Shown here: piece after piece, positions 10,370 to 21,394 of the stretch
Position numbering within the stretch: the first letter of the stretch is position 1
Layout of the letters: the number at the start of each line of letters is the position of its first letter
NCBI RefSeq assembly: GCF_050624435.1
Contig: NC_134535.1
Coordinates: 124,979,731 to 125,043,730, forward strand
Length of the DNA: 64,000 bases
Source of the DNA: Tenrec ecaudatus
Lineage: Eukaryota; Chordata; Mammalia; Afrosoricida; Tenrecidae
Reading direction: 5' to 3'
Made by a program: the position numbers and the translations under genes
Notes under the pieces: generated by a model
The model's input: the letters and a program-made list of their open reading frames with translations, nothing else
Told to the model about the DNA's origin: nothing
Database searches by the model: none

Positions 10370-10815
10370 ATTTTCATGATAAGATTTCACAAATATATTT
10401 GCTAGGTAAGAAGAGGCAGAGATAGCGGGTTGTTCCTCTCCATGCCTGAAGGCCCCTATAGGAGGTTGGAAGGGAATAAGGGCAGCCCTAAGGCCAATCA
10501 TAAAAACTAACTGGGCATGCTCCAAACTCCGGCCCCTATGGCAGGTGGGCAGTACACCAGGGCAGCCCAAACTAGGCCCAGGTGGGCTTAATTCAGCCAA
10601 TGAGGTTAACCAATACCTCCGACTACGCCTACCAGTCAGAGCCTCAATTACCTTGACCGAGGATCACCACCCCTCCTTTCTCTCAGCCCTTTGTCTCCTG
10701 TCCTGTGTCCAGGAGGCCACGCCTCTGTCTCCCTGGCCTCAGGCTACCACCTGTGGGTGTGCCGTCCCATGAGGCTGCCGTGTTCAGAAACTCATACCTG
10801 AAGCTTCTTCCGTCC
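10370..10815 (+). mobile_element. Putative LTR fragment
   Basis: The sequence carries several CCAAT-like blocks (GCCAATCA, GCCAATGA, ACCAATAC) and a C-rich end before a T-repeat copy starts at about 10,820. This resembles an ERV1-type LTR promoter region. No clear boundaries or poly(A) signal are visible. It is a fossil at best. Confidence 0.3.
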
Positions 10816-10819
10816 TCAC

Positions 10820-11430
10820 CATAGTGAATGAAGGGGGCAGTGCAGAGTGGAGACCCAAAGCCCATTTGTCAGCCACTGGAGATGAGTAAGTCAGGGCGCA
10901 ACGTAGCACCGATGAAGAATACAGCTTTCCTCCAGTTCCTAAATGCTTCCTCCCCCCCTCCCCCACTACCATGATCCGAATTCTACCTTGCAAGTCTGGA
11001 TAGGGCAGAGGTTGTACACTGGTCCAGATAGGAGCTGGAGGCACAGGGAATCCAGGGTGGATGATACCTTTAGGACCAGGTGTGTGAGGGGTGATACTGG
11101 GAGGGTAGAGGGTGAGTGGGTTGGAAAGGGGGAACTGATTACAAGGATCTACATGTGACCTCCCGGGGGACGGATAACAGAAAAGGGGGTGAAGGGAGAC
11201 ACTGGATAGGGCAAGATATGACAAAATAATTTATAAATTATCAAGGGTTCATGAGGGAGGGGGGATTGGGGAGGGAGGGGAGAAAAGAGGACTTGATGCA
11301 AAGGGCTTAAGTGGAGAGCAAATGCTTTGAAAATGATGAGGGCAAAGAATGTACATATGTGCTTTATACAATTGATGTATGTATATGTATGGATTGTGAT
11401 AAGAGTTGTATGAGTCCCTAATAAAATGTC
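10820..11430 (+). mobile_element. T-repeat copy, 3' ~600 bp
   Basis: It begins at 'atagtgaatgaagggggcagtg' and runs through AGTTCCTAAATGCTTCCTCC, ATCTACATGTGACCTCC and TAATTTATAAATTATCAAGG to AGTTGTATGAGTCCCTAATAA plus an A-rich tail. This is the standard 3' half of the T-repeat, ending with its poly(A) signal. It is 5'-truncated and carries no coding frame. Confidence 0.85.
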
Positions 11431-11669
11431 AAAAAAGAAAAGAGAAAGGAAAAACTCACTTGAATCACAAATCAGGCTTCCGCGTGAATTCTTTCCCATG
11501 AGATGCCAAGAAACAAGGTATTTCCCACTCAAGAAATCTAACATATGTATTTGAAAGTTTGATTTAGAAAGATAATTAAATAATCCTTACTGAAAATTAG
11601 GATTGATGACTTAAGACTCCTAGATCAATTTCAGAACAATTACGGGAAGTACCAAAAATAGACTTTGGA

Positions 11670-14668
11670 GCCAGGGCGTGGTACCCCTTCAGACTGGACT
11701 GGCAAACACTCCTAAAGGTCAACAAACAGACCTGGAACTATTTACAGACTTTATTTATTTCTTGGTCATTGAGTTTTTTGTTTTAATTTTTGTTTTCTTT
11801 TGTTGTTTCATTTTGCTCTGTCTTGTTTTTGTGCTTATTATTGTCTCTGCATGTCTATCTAGATAAGATAGGAGGGATAAATAATCCGAGGAGAAAACAA
11901 TGGGACAGACGTTCTGGAGGTACATGGGACAGGGGGAGGATAAGGAGGATAAGGATATGGAAGGGACAAGGGAACAACAAGTGATATAAAATTGTTGGTG
12001 AGGAGAGCATAGGATGTCTGGTAGGGGTGGATCAGGGGCAATGTAACTGAGAGGAATTACTGAAATATGAATGAAGGCCGAACATGATAGTGGATGAGAG
12101 GAAAGTAAAAGTAAATAGAGGAAAGAAATAGGAGGTAAAAGGGCATTTATATAGATCTAAATACAGGCATGTACATATGTAGATATATTTATATATAATG
12201 ATAAGGAAATAGATCTATGTACATATATTTATATGTTAAGTATTAAGGTAGCAGACAGTTGGACACTGTGCTCCTACTCAAGGCCTCCCTTGACATAAGA
12301 ACACTTTGTTCTAATAATCTGGCATTCCATGATGCTCAGCTTCTTGACAGGATGGCTGAAGACAAAATGTGTGCATAAGACAGCTGATGATGCCTAGTTA
12401 TTAAAAAAGATAGCATCTGGAGTCTTTTTTTTTTAATTAATAAATCTTTTTATTGGGGCTCATACAACTCTTATCACAATCCATACATACATCAATTGAG
12501 TAAAGCACCCTTATACATTCGTTGCCCTCGTCATTCTCAAAATTCGCCTTCCACTTGGGTTCCTGGAATCAGCTCGGTTTCCCTTTTTCCCTTCCCCTCC
12601 CTCCCTGCTCCCCCCTTCCCCCTGCGCCATTAATAGTTTATAAATAATTGTTTTATCTTATCTTACACAGCCTGGCGTCTCCCCTCACCCACCTCCCCAT
12701 TGCCCATCTCCCAGAGAGGAGGTTACACGTAGATCCCCAAGATCGGTTCTCCCTTTCTACACCCCCTTCCCTCCCGGTGTCGCCACTCCCACCGCTGGTC
12801 CCGAGGGGTTCATCCATCCTATATTCCCTGTGTTTCCAGATCCCCACTGCCCCGCTGTGGATCCTCTGGTCTAACCAGGTCCGCAAGGCAGAATTGGGAT
12901 TATGATAACTGGGAGGGGAGGAAGCATTCAAGAACTAGAGGAAGGTTTTGAGTTTCACTGTTGCTACACTGAACCCTGAGTGACTCATCTCCTCCCCACT
13001 ACCCCTCTGCAAGGGATGTCCAGCTGTCTACAGATGGGCATTGGGTCCCCATCACGCACTTCCCCTCATTCACGGTGATGTCATTTCCCGCCCCCCACCC
13101 CTGCCTTTGTTATTTGAGACCTGGTCCCCTCTGCCCTTCACGATCACACATGTTGGTGTGCTGCTTCCATGTGGGCTTTGTTGCTTCTGGGCTAGATGGC
13201 CGCTTGCTTACTTTCAAGCCTTTAAGTCCCCGGATGCTATATCTCTCAATAGCTGGGCACCATCAGCCTTCTTCACCACACTTGCTTATGCACACCTTCC
13301 TCTTCAACGTTTATGTGAGGAAGGTGATCACATGATTGTTTTTGTTCCTTGGTGTCTGCTACCTGGTCCATTCAACACCTGTATTCACTTAGGCTGTGTG
13401 CTGCTTCTCTGTGGGCTTTGTTGCTTCTGAGCTAGATGGCCGCTTGTTTGCCTTCAAGCCTTTAAGACCCCACACGCTATATCTTTTTGATAGCCGGGCA
13501 CCGTCAGCTTTCTTCATCACGTTTGCTTACACACACGTCTGTCTTCAGTGATCATGTCAGGAAGGTGGGTATCATGGAATGACCGTTTAGCTGGGCAAGA
13601 TGCTATTGTATTGAGGAAGTGTGCGTGAGGAGGCCCAATGTCCACCTGCTACCCTACTACTGAACCTATAAATATATGCACATAGGTCTATTTCCCCCAT
13701 AATCATAAATATATTTACATATGTACATGTCTGTATTTAGGCTTCTCTGTATGCCCTTTTCCTCTTACTCCTTTCCTCTATTTCCTTACTCTTTCCGTCT
13801 GTCCCACTACCAGGTTCACCCTTCATTCTGGTTTCAGTAATTCCTCTCAGTTACCTTGCTTCTGGTCACTTAAAGGCCTGAAGATAAACAAGTGGACACC
13901 TAGTTGAGAAGCAACAAAGTCCACATGGAAGAAGCACAGCAGCCTGTGTGATCATGAGGTGTCAATGCGAACAGGTAGCATGCATCAAAGACCCAGAACA
14001 AAAAATCAATATCACTGTGTTTGAGGGTGAGTGTGGAGTAGAGACCCAAAGCTCATCTGTAGACAATTGGACATCCCCTTACAAAAGGGTCACACGGTAG
14101 AGACAAGCCCATCAGGGTACGTATAGCCACTCAGGGTGCAGAATAGCACAGAGGAAACATATAACTTTCCTCTAGTTCTTTAATGCTTCCTCTCCTCCAC
14201 TAGCATGACCCCAATTCTACCTTACAAATCCAGCTAGACTAGAGCATATACATGGGTACAGATAAGAGCTGGAAACAGGGAATCCAAGACAGATAAATCG
14301 CTCAGGACCAATAATGAGAACAGAGATATCAGAAGGGGAAAGGGAAGGTGGGAGGCTAAAGGGGAAACCGATCACAATGATCTACATATAATTCCCTCCC
14401 AGGGGGATGTACAACAGAGAAGTGGGTGAAGGGAGACATTGGTCAGTTTAAGACATAAAAAATAGTAATTTATAAATTATCAAGTGTTCATTTAGAATGG
14501 AAGGTGAAGGAGGGAGGGGAAAAATGGAAGCCGATACGAAGGGTTCAAGTAGAAAAATGTTTTGGAAATGATGATGGCAACAAATGCACAAATGTGCATG
14601 ACACACTGGATGTGTGTAATGTGGATTGTGGTAAGAGCTGTACAAGCCCCCAATAAAATGATTTTTTA
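11670..14668 (+). mobile_element. T-repeat copy split by a reversed T-repeat
   Basis: The host copy occupies 11,670-12,425 and 13,869-14,668. The first part has the ACTGGACTGGCAAACACTCC block, a T-rich tract at 11,745-11,860 and the GGTAGCAGACAGTTGGACAC region. It breaks off in the 245-bp module at GCATCTGGAGTC. The second part resumes exactly there with TTAAAGGCCTGAAGATAAAC and runs to CCCCCAATAAAATGATTTTTT. The two parts total about 1.55 kb. The interrupting copy (12,429-13,868) lies on the opposite strand. Confidence 0.85.
12429..13868 (-). mobile_element. T-repeat copy nested in reverse inside another T-repeat
   Basis: On the plus strand it starts with a T run and CTTTTTATTGGGGCTCATAC, the reversed 3' end of the family. 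It runs to 'cctctcagttaccttgcttctggtcac' and is 5'-truncated. It carries the ~245-bp module twice, at about 13,072-13,325 and 13,326-13,580. Both units contain CTAGATGGCCGCTTG and 'ccgggcaccrtcagc'-type blocks. It splits the host copy in the module. The flanking target duplication is not clear. Confidence 0.85.
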
Positions 14669-14729
14669 AGTGAAATTTCTAAGACTTCTTATAGTTCCTT
14701 CAGTAGAATCCTGTAAGTTACCCAAAACA

Positions 14730-14917
14730 TTAACCAAAAAAACAAAAACAAACTCACTGCCATGGAGTCAATGCTGACCCCTGTCGGTTTCTGAGATTGA
14801 AATTGTGCACAGGAGTAAAAGCCCTATCTTTATTCCAAGGAGCTTCTGGTGGCTTCAAACTGCCAAACATGAGGAATGCAGCCTAACTCATAACCGCTAC
14901 ACCACCAGGGCTCCTAA
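14730..14917 (-). mobile_element. AfroSINE
   Basis: It starts 'aacaaaaacaaactcactgccatggagtcaatgctgacccc', the reversed AfroSINE tail. It ends with CACCAGGGCTCC, the reversed tRNA-like head, at 14,904-14,915. Confidence 0.9.
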
Positions 14918-15984
14918 AACATTAACAGCCTTCTCTAACTCAGCTTCTGTCTCCTCTTATAATCTAAACATCTTCAGTAAGACAAAAAAGTATTAGCTAA
15001 TGAGTTTGTTTTGAAGGTAAATAGAAAGGTAAATAAATCAGCGGCAGGATTTACAAATTAACAACAAAAAACCTTCTGCCTCACCCTAAAACAACAACAA
15101 CAACAACAAAATCTAGCATTCCAAGTTACATCGGAATTTTAAATTAACAGGGTTTTTTGTTGTTGTTGTTTTTGTTTTTACTGCATGGGACACACATCAG
15201 AAAGATTCATATGAACTACAATATCATTTTATCTGGCAACCCTACCAGAAGTTGCTAAAGTCGAATCCTACCTTATAGATTATTTAGGACAATTAAATCA
15301 TGTAGAGTAGAGGAAGTACCTAACACTGCTATTAAATAAAAGCCCTTTTCTCCTTTCCTTAGTCTGGAGAATATGATATTGTTAATTTAATTATCCATAT
15401 ACACACTGTTCATAAACAAATCAATTTTTCCCAACTGTTCATTTGTCTTAGCTACAGAAATGAAAAAAATCATACATAGTACTGGATAAAACATAATTAG
15501 GAAAGGAAATTTGCCAGTGGATATTTTAAAAGTTCTATGGCTTATTTATACAATAGCTTCTATTAATTGAAAAAGCTACATTATACTGGAACCTAAGAAT
15601 TTGTTGGGTAAAGTGGAAGTCTTATTACAAATTATAAAAGCTTTGCCAACCTGTGTTTTAAGGTTTGCATGTGCAGAAAGGTGATGGGCGTTGAGGTAAG
15701 GGATGATTAAATAATACACATTATTAACATTCTTTATAAATTGTAAAGTACTAAATAGTTATTTTATATAATCTCACACTGTTTAGGAAGGAAATAGAGG
15801 TAATGCAATACTTTGTACCACTGCCCAGTGGCCTTCCTGGATGTCACTTCTCTGTATAAGAGGTTAAGAAAAAAAATGACTGTCATTTGCTCAGTAAGAT
15901 GATTCTATCACTTCTTAGTTATGTAATGTTGTTATAATAGAAATGCCACAAGTCAATGGCTTTAGCAGACATATTTTTCTCTCT
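14918..15984. other. Unannotated AT-rich stretch
   Basis: No gene seen. It holds an (ACA)n microsatellite at about 15,090-15,112 and a (TTG)n/T-rich run near 15,155-15,180. Confidence 0.5.
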
Positions 15985-16715
15985 GAGTTTGTTGTTGTTT
16001 GGTGCTTTTGACTCAATTATGACTCATAACAACCCTATGTACAAAAGGATGAAACCCTGCCCAACCTTCGGCCTTTTGACAATTGTTGCTAAGTTTGAGC
16101 TCATAGAAGGCGCCATTGTGTCACTCCATCGCACTGAGGATCTTCCTCTTTTTTGTTGACTTTGGACTTTACAGAGAAATTCACAGGGCAATTCAACCCT
16201 ATCCTGAAGGATCGCTATGCATCAGTATTGACTAGATGGCACTGAGTTTGGCTTCAGTTTTCTATTTTATTGAGTATAAAATTCTCTAGGAAGGGGTCCT
16301 TCATGTCTAACATGGCCAAAGTATGTGAGACTGAGTCTTGCCTTCCTTGCTTCTAGCAACATTCTGTCTGTGCTCCGTCCAAGACAGATTTGTTTGTTCT
16401 TCAGGAATTCCATGGTTCTTTCAATATACTTCAACTACAAATTCAAATTTAAAAATTTTTTCCTCCAGTCTTCTGTATTAATCATACAGATTTTGCATGC
16501 ATGTGAGGCAATTAAAACACCATGACTTGGATCAGACACACTTCAGTGAGGAAAGTGACATCTTTGCTCTCTTAACACTGAAGAGGTTTTTTTGTAGCCG
16601 ATTTACCCAATACACTACGTGATTTCATTTCCTGACTATTGCTTTCTTGAGTGTTGATCCAAGTGAAATGAAATTCTTGACGGCTTCAGTGTGTTGTAAT
16701 TTGGTAGCTTGTGTG
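15985..16715 (-). mobile_element. RTE LINE 3' part
   Basis: The minus strand gives the RTE tail and the last part of the ORF. Recognisable plus-strand blocks are CCAAAGTATGTGAGACTGAG, CCAAGACAGATTTGTTTGTTC and GTGTTGATCCAAGTGAAATG. An AfroSINE fragment sits inside at about 16,165-16,262. The copy abuts an opposite-strand RTE 5' end at 16,716. Confidence 0.8.
16165..16262 (+). mobile_element. AfroSINE fragment inside RTE
   Basis: 'ggcaattcaaccctatcctgaaggatcgctatg' followed by 'gactagatggcactgagtttggct' is the 3' half of AfroSINE. It sits between RTE tail blocks that continue on either side. Confidence 0.6.
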
Positions 16716-16890
16716 TTGCTGTGATGCTGGAAGCTATGTCACTGGTATTTCAAATAATACCAGTGGGTTACCCAAAGTGAACAGGTTACAGTAGACCTTC
16801 TTGACTGAGAACAGATTGTAAGGAAAGAACAGGCTGTCCACTTCAGAGGAATTGGTCACTAAAAACTATGGATAGCAGGTGGACACTGTC
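16716..16890 (+). mobile_element. RTE LINE 5' end, inverted relative to neighbour
   Basis: TTGCTGTGATGCTGGAAGCT followed by 'ctggtatttcaaataataccagtgggttaccc' matches the RTE 5' UTR in plus orientation, opposite to the RTE 3' part on its left. The structure is that of one minus-strand insertion with an inverted 5' part. Confidence 0.65.
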
Positions 16891-17794
16891 AAATACTGCA
16901 AACCTCATGACTAAGAATTATTTGCTCTCTAGGGACACTATTAGTCAGAAGCCACTCATGGCCACCTGACAACAGCAACCGTACCAGCTCCGTAGGTGAA
17001 AGACCTGCTGATCTATATCGTAATGGTTACTACAGTCTAGAAAACCTTTCACGGGCAGTTTTACTCTGTCGCACAGGGTCACAAAGCCTTTGGTTGAGGC
17101 TGTGTAGTTTGGAGAATAAGTGGAAGCTGAAATCTGGTTGTGCAGCTTCTTGGAGTAACTCTACAGTCCATACCCTGGGCCCTGCTCCCCACCTAGATGA
17201 AGTAGCACCCTTTTTTTTTGCGCATAGAAAACCTATGTACTCTACCCTTCCCCAGGAGGCCATGCTTTCCGGATTTACACAAAGGTATAAGAAAGGCAGG
17301 CAACAGTCCCCAAAGTGTATGTATAATATCCTAGACAACAGAAATGAATGCCAGACAAGTACTTAAACATACAAAATAAAATTTTAAATATTAACTTAAG
17401 TATGTGTGAGTAGACATAGTATTTCCAAATTATTTGGGGGTTACACAAGAGAGAAAAAAGTTGGAAGATTACTGCTCTTTCGAGTTGCAAATCTACTTAC
17501 TCCTCTCCTCACCCTTGACTGCAAGTGGTACATCTCTTCCGCCTTTCAAACTTTACGTCTTACAAATTCCATTGTCCCCCTCAGACCAGGTAACTTCCTT
17601 TCCTTTTACCTTCTGATCTTTCCTGTAAATGTTGCTTAGCTGATTGTTATTTGATGACATCACCCTTCATTGCTAGGACCAGGACAACAATTTCCAGAAT
17701 AATTTTTTACCATAATCCATCCATCATTTGCCTCAACTCATATCCAGCCTTTTCCTTAGGTTATATAAGCAAACAGCTGGTTTCCTAATCGAGA
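16891..17794. other. Unannotated stretch
   Basis: No gene or repeat is identified with confidence. Confidence 0.45.
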
Positions 17795-17915
17795 AGGAGC
17801 CCTGGTAATAGAGTGGAATAAGTGCTGGGCTGCTAATTGTAAAGTCAGTGTTTAAAACCACTCGTTGCTATGCAAGAGAAAGATGAACCTTTTTACTCTT
17901 GTAAAGATTTATAGG
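17795..17915 (+). mobile_element. AfroSINE, 5' half
   Basis: GGAGCCCTGGTAATAGAGTG is the tRNA-derived head. Reading continues to 'gtaaagatttatag' where it breaks off. Confidence 0.75.
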
Positions 17916-18164
17916 CGTATCAACAATATCACATTCTGTATCACTGGATAAATTATTGATGTTATCAATGCAGGGCAATCGCCTTATGCACCAAGAGGAT
18001 GATTGACAAGATTTTTTTGTTTTTTTTTTCTGTCTTTTGTTTGTTTTTTGGTGGTGGTTCTTGTTGGTTTTTGTCACAATATGACTGGCAAAGTAAACTA
18101 GAGTCGTTCATAACTTGTGAACAAGCAGGTGTATTATGAGCTCCAACTTAACTCTAGCCCCAAT

Positions 18165-19020
18165 TCAAGAACAGTTAGTTTTTCTAGCATGGCCCTGATT
18201 GATACTCACCTTCATAAATAGATCAATGAAGATAATGGTGCTACAGCAAAGTGTGTGGAAGAAAGCAGATAGTGCCTGGCTATCAATCAGAATAATGTCT
18301 GGGGTCTTAAAGGCTCATGTTCAAACAAGCAGCCATCTAATTGAGGTATCAGCTAAGTTCACAATGAAGAAGCACACCAACCTGTGCGAGCCAAAGGTGA
18401 CAATAACAAAATCCAAATATGATGAAAGGAGAAGTATCAGAGCTTAAATTGTGAACCCCCAATTTGTAGAAGGCTATGGAGTCAGTGTGCACCCCAGATC
18501 CATCTGCAGACTCTCTACTCAGATTAAACTTCTGGCAGATCCCCCTCTGGCCACAGTTGAGGGACTGTAACAGCTTTACTATCAGACAGAGATGATTATA
18601 AACTTGATATTGGTAGATCAAACATGGTATAATATGATATTTGGTCAGTAGATCGCCCTCTTGACCCAACCAAAATTTGCTCTAGGTTCAAATATTTGTT
18701 TCAGAAAAGAAATTTCTTCTCTGAGTTTTAAAATATTGATGGTGGTCTTTTATTTTTTCCTCTTTATTTTTATCTTTATATTATTAATATATTCTTTTTC
18801 CATTTTGTTTTTTGTCTTGTTTCTGTTGGATTTCTCATTTTGTGAAACATAACTGATGCAATGGTTTATTGGGGACATGGAGTGGGGTGGCAGAGGAGGG
18901 GGTTTGGGGAACAAACAATGAATAAATGGGAAGGGAGCATTGGAACTTATATAAAAGATTTAAGCATTAAAGTGCATGATATGCAAATACTATAACAAGA
19001 AAACTACTTTAATAAAAAAG
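18165..19020 (+). mobile_element. Older afrotherian L1-like 3' UTR sharing one module with the T-repeat
   Basis: The block from about 18,195 to 18,390 has 'gcctggctatcaatcagaataatgtctggggtcttaaaggc' then 'gaagaagcacaccaacctgtg'. This corresponds to the ~245-bp T-repeat module. The downstream 630 bp are different: 'acttctggcagatccccctctgg', a T-rich tract at 18,745-18,835, a G-rich stretch, and the end ACTACTTTAATAAAAAAG. It is more diverged than the T-repeats and looks like the 3' UTR of an older LINE. Confidence 0.6.
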
Positions 19021-19026
19021 AAGAAG

Positions 19027-19335
19027 GGGAACCCATTACAAGGATCTACATATAACCTCCTCCCTGGGGGATGGACAACAGAGAAATGGGTGAAAGGAGA
19101 CGTCCGACAGTGTAAGATATGATAAAATAATAATTTATAAATTATCAAGGGTTCATGAAGGGAGGGGGCGTGGGGAGGGAGGGGGAAAAAGTTGAGAAGC
19201 TGATATCAAGGGCTCAAGTAGAAAGCAGATGTTTTGAGAATGATGATGGCAACAAATGTAAAGATGTGCTCGACACAATGGATGTATGAATGGATTGTGG
19301 TAAGAGCTATACGAGCCCCCAATAAAATGATTAAA
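19027..19335 (+). mobile_element. T-repeat copy, 3' ~300 bp
   Basis: It runs from 'ggaacccattacaaggatctac' to GAGCCCCCAATAAAATGATT plus an A-rich tail, a typical 5'-truncated copy. It lands on the A-rich end of the older element just upstream. Confidence 0.9.
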
Positions 19336-19339
19336 AAAA

Positions 19340-20043
19340 GAATAAGAAAGAAATCAAACTTGACTAATGGTTACCATGGGTGAAGGAGGAAGAGTTTTGC
19401 ACTGAGTTTATGTTAATGAGTGTGGGATAATTTGGAAGAGGATATCAATAATGGTTGTACAACATGAAGAGTATAATAAAGAGTATAATCAATAGCACTG
19501 AATTATACATGTAGAAGCTGTTGAATTGGAGGGGGAAAGATTGCACACGTGGGTGGTTTTATCAAAACTAAACTCATTTTCTCACAGAGAAGTTCTATTC
19601 TGTCCTAGAGGGTCACTATGAGCGGGGGATTAACCTGACGGCTTTGGTCTGGAGCTAGTGGGAGGGAAGCTTCAAAGGCAAACACTGCCACCTGGTGACC
19701 TACTACTAAATAGGCCTGGCAAGACTAAGGATGCTTTGAGCTTCATAGCAACTAGCTCCGAAGACAGATTTGATAAAATATGGGGGGAGAGTGACAAGGG
19801 GAGCTCCTACTTTCATAACAGCAATTTTCCTTCCTGAAATTATCTTTCCAAATCAATTTCTTTTAAAATTATTTTATAATCCAATGTAAACATCACTTTT
19901 TCCATGTCCTCAAGTAACTCACTTTCATACAGAGTAGATTTGAAATTTTATTTGTAACTCTTATACAGTTCCTTATTATCTATTCCAAATAAATTAGCTC
20001 CTTGAAGGACATGCCAATGGAACATTGCAATCATTTAATGATC
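19340..20043. other. Mixed old repeat debris
   Basis: 19,340-19,520 resembles an old LINE 3' region ('taatggttaccatgggtga'). 19,550-19,650 joins a MaLR-like scrap to the 3' half of an AfroSINE ('tctattctgtcctagagggtcactatgag'). The remainder is unrecognised. Confidence 0.4.
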
Positions 20044-20051
20044 TTCTAGAG

Positions 20052-20247
20052 CAGTGGTTCTCAACCTGTGGGTCACAACACCTTTGAGGGTTGAATGACC
20101 CTTTCACAGGTGTCGCCTGAACCATAAGAGTAGCAAAATGACAGTGATGAAGTAGCAATGAAAATAATTTATGCTTGGAGGAGGGGTCACCACAGCACGA
20201 GGAGCTGTATGAAAGGGTCATGGCCTTAGGAAGGTTGAGAATCACTG
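20052..20247 (+). mobile_element. SPIN-type hAT element, non-autonomous
   Basis: The left end CAGTGGTTCTCAACCTGTGG and right end AAGGTTGAGAATCACTG are good terminal inverted repeats of SPIN. The interior matches the copy at 5,312-5,500, including ATGAAGTAGCAATGAAAATAA. The 8-bp flanks TTCTAGAG and TGCTAAAG agree at 6 of 8 positions, consistent with a decayed target duplication. Confidence 0.9.
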
Positions 20248-20369
20248 TGCTAAAGGTACTTCTCACAGAAGTTTTCAAAGCTAATTCAGTCTCTCAATTT
20301 GTGCCATTTCACTATCATCTTTCTTGGTAATGTCACTATTCATGGAGATAATTTGGTCAAGACTGTCTT

Positions 20370-21330
<961 letters not shown>

Positions 21331-21394
21331 TGGTTCCTTGGCCACTCTTTCCAATCATGCTTTTCTCCACAACATCTCAGTCACTTATTTTCAC

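Noticed and set aside
10784-11544. Open frames of 130-146 codons on the minus strand of T-repeat sequence
   Set aside because: Equivalent positions in other T-repeat copies do not keep the frame, so they are not conserved coding sequence.
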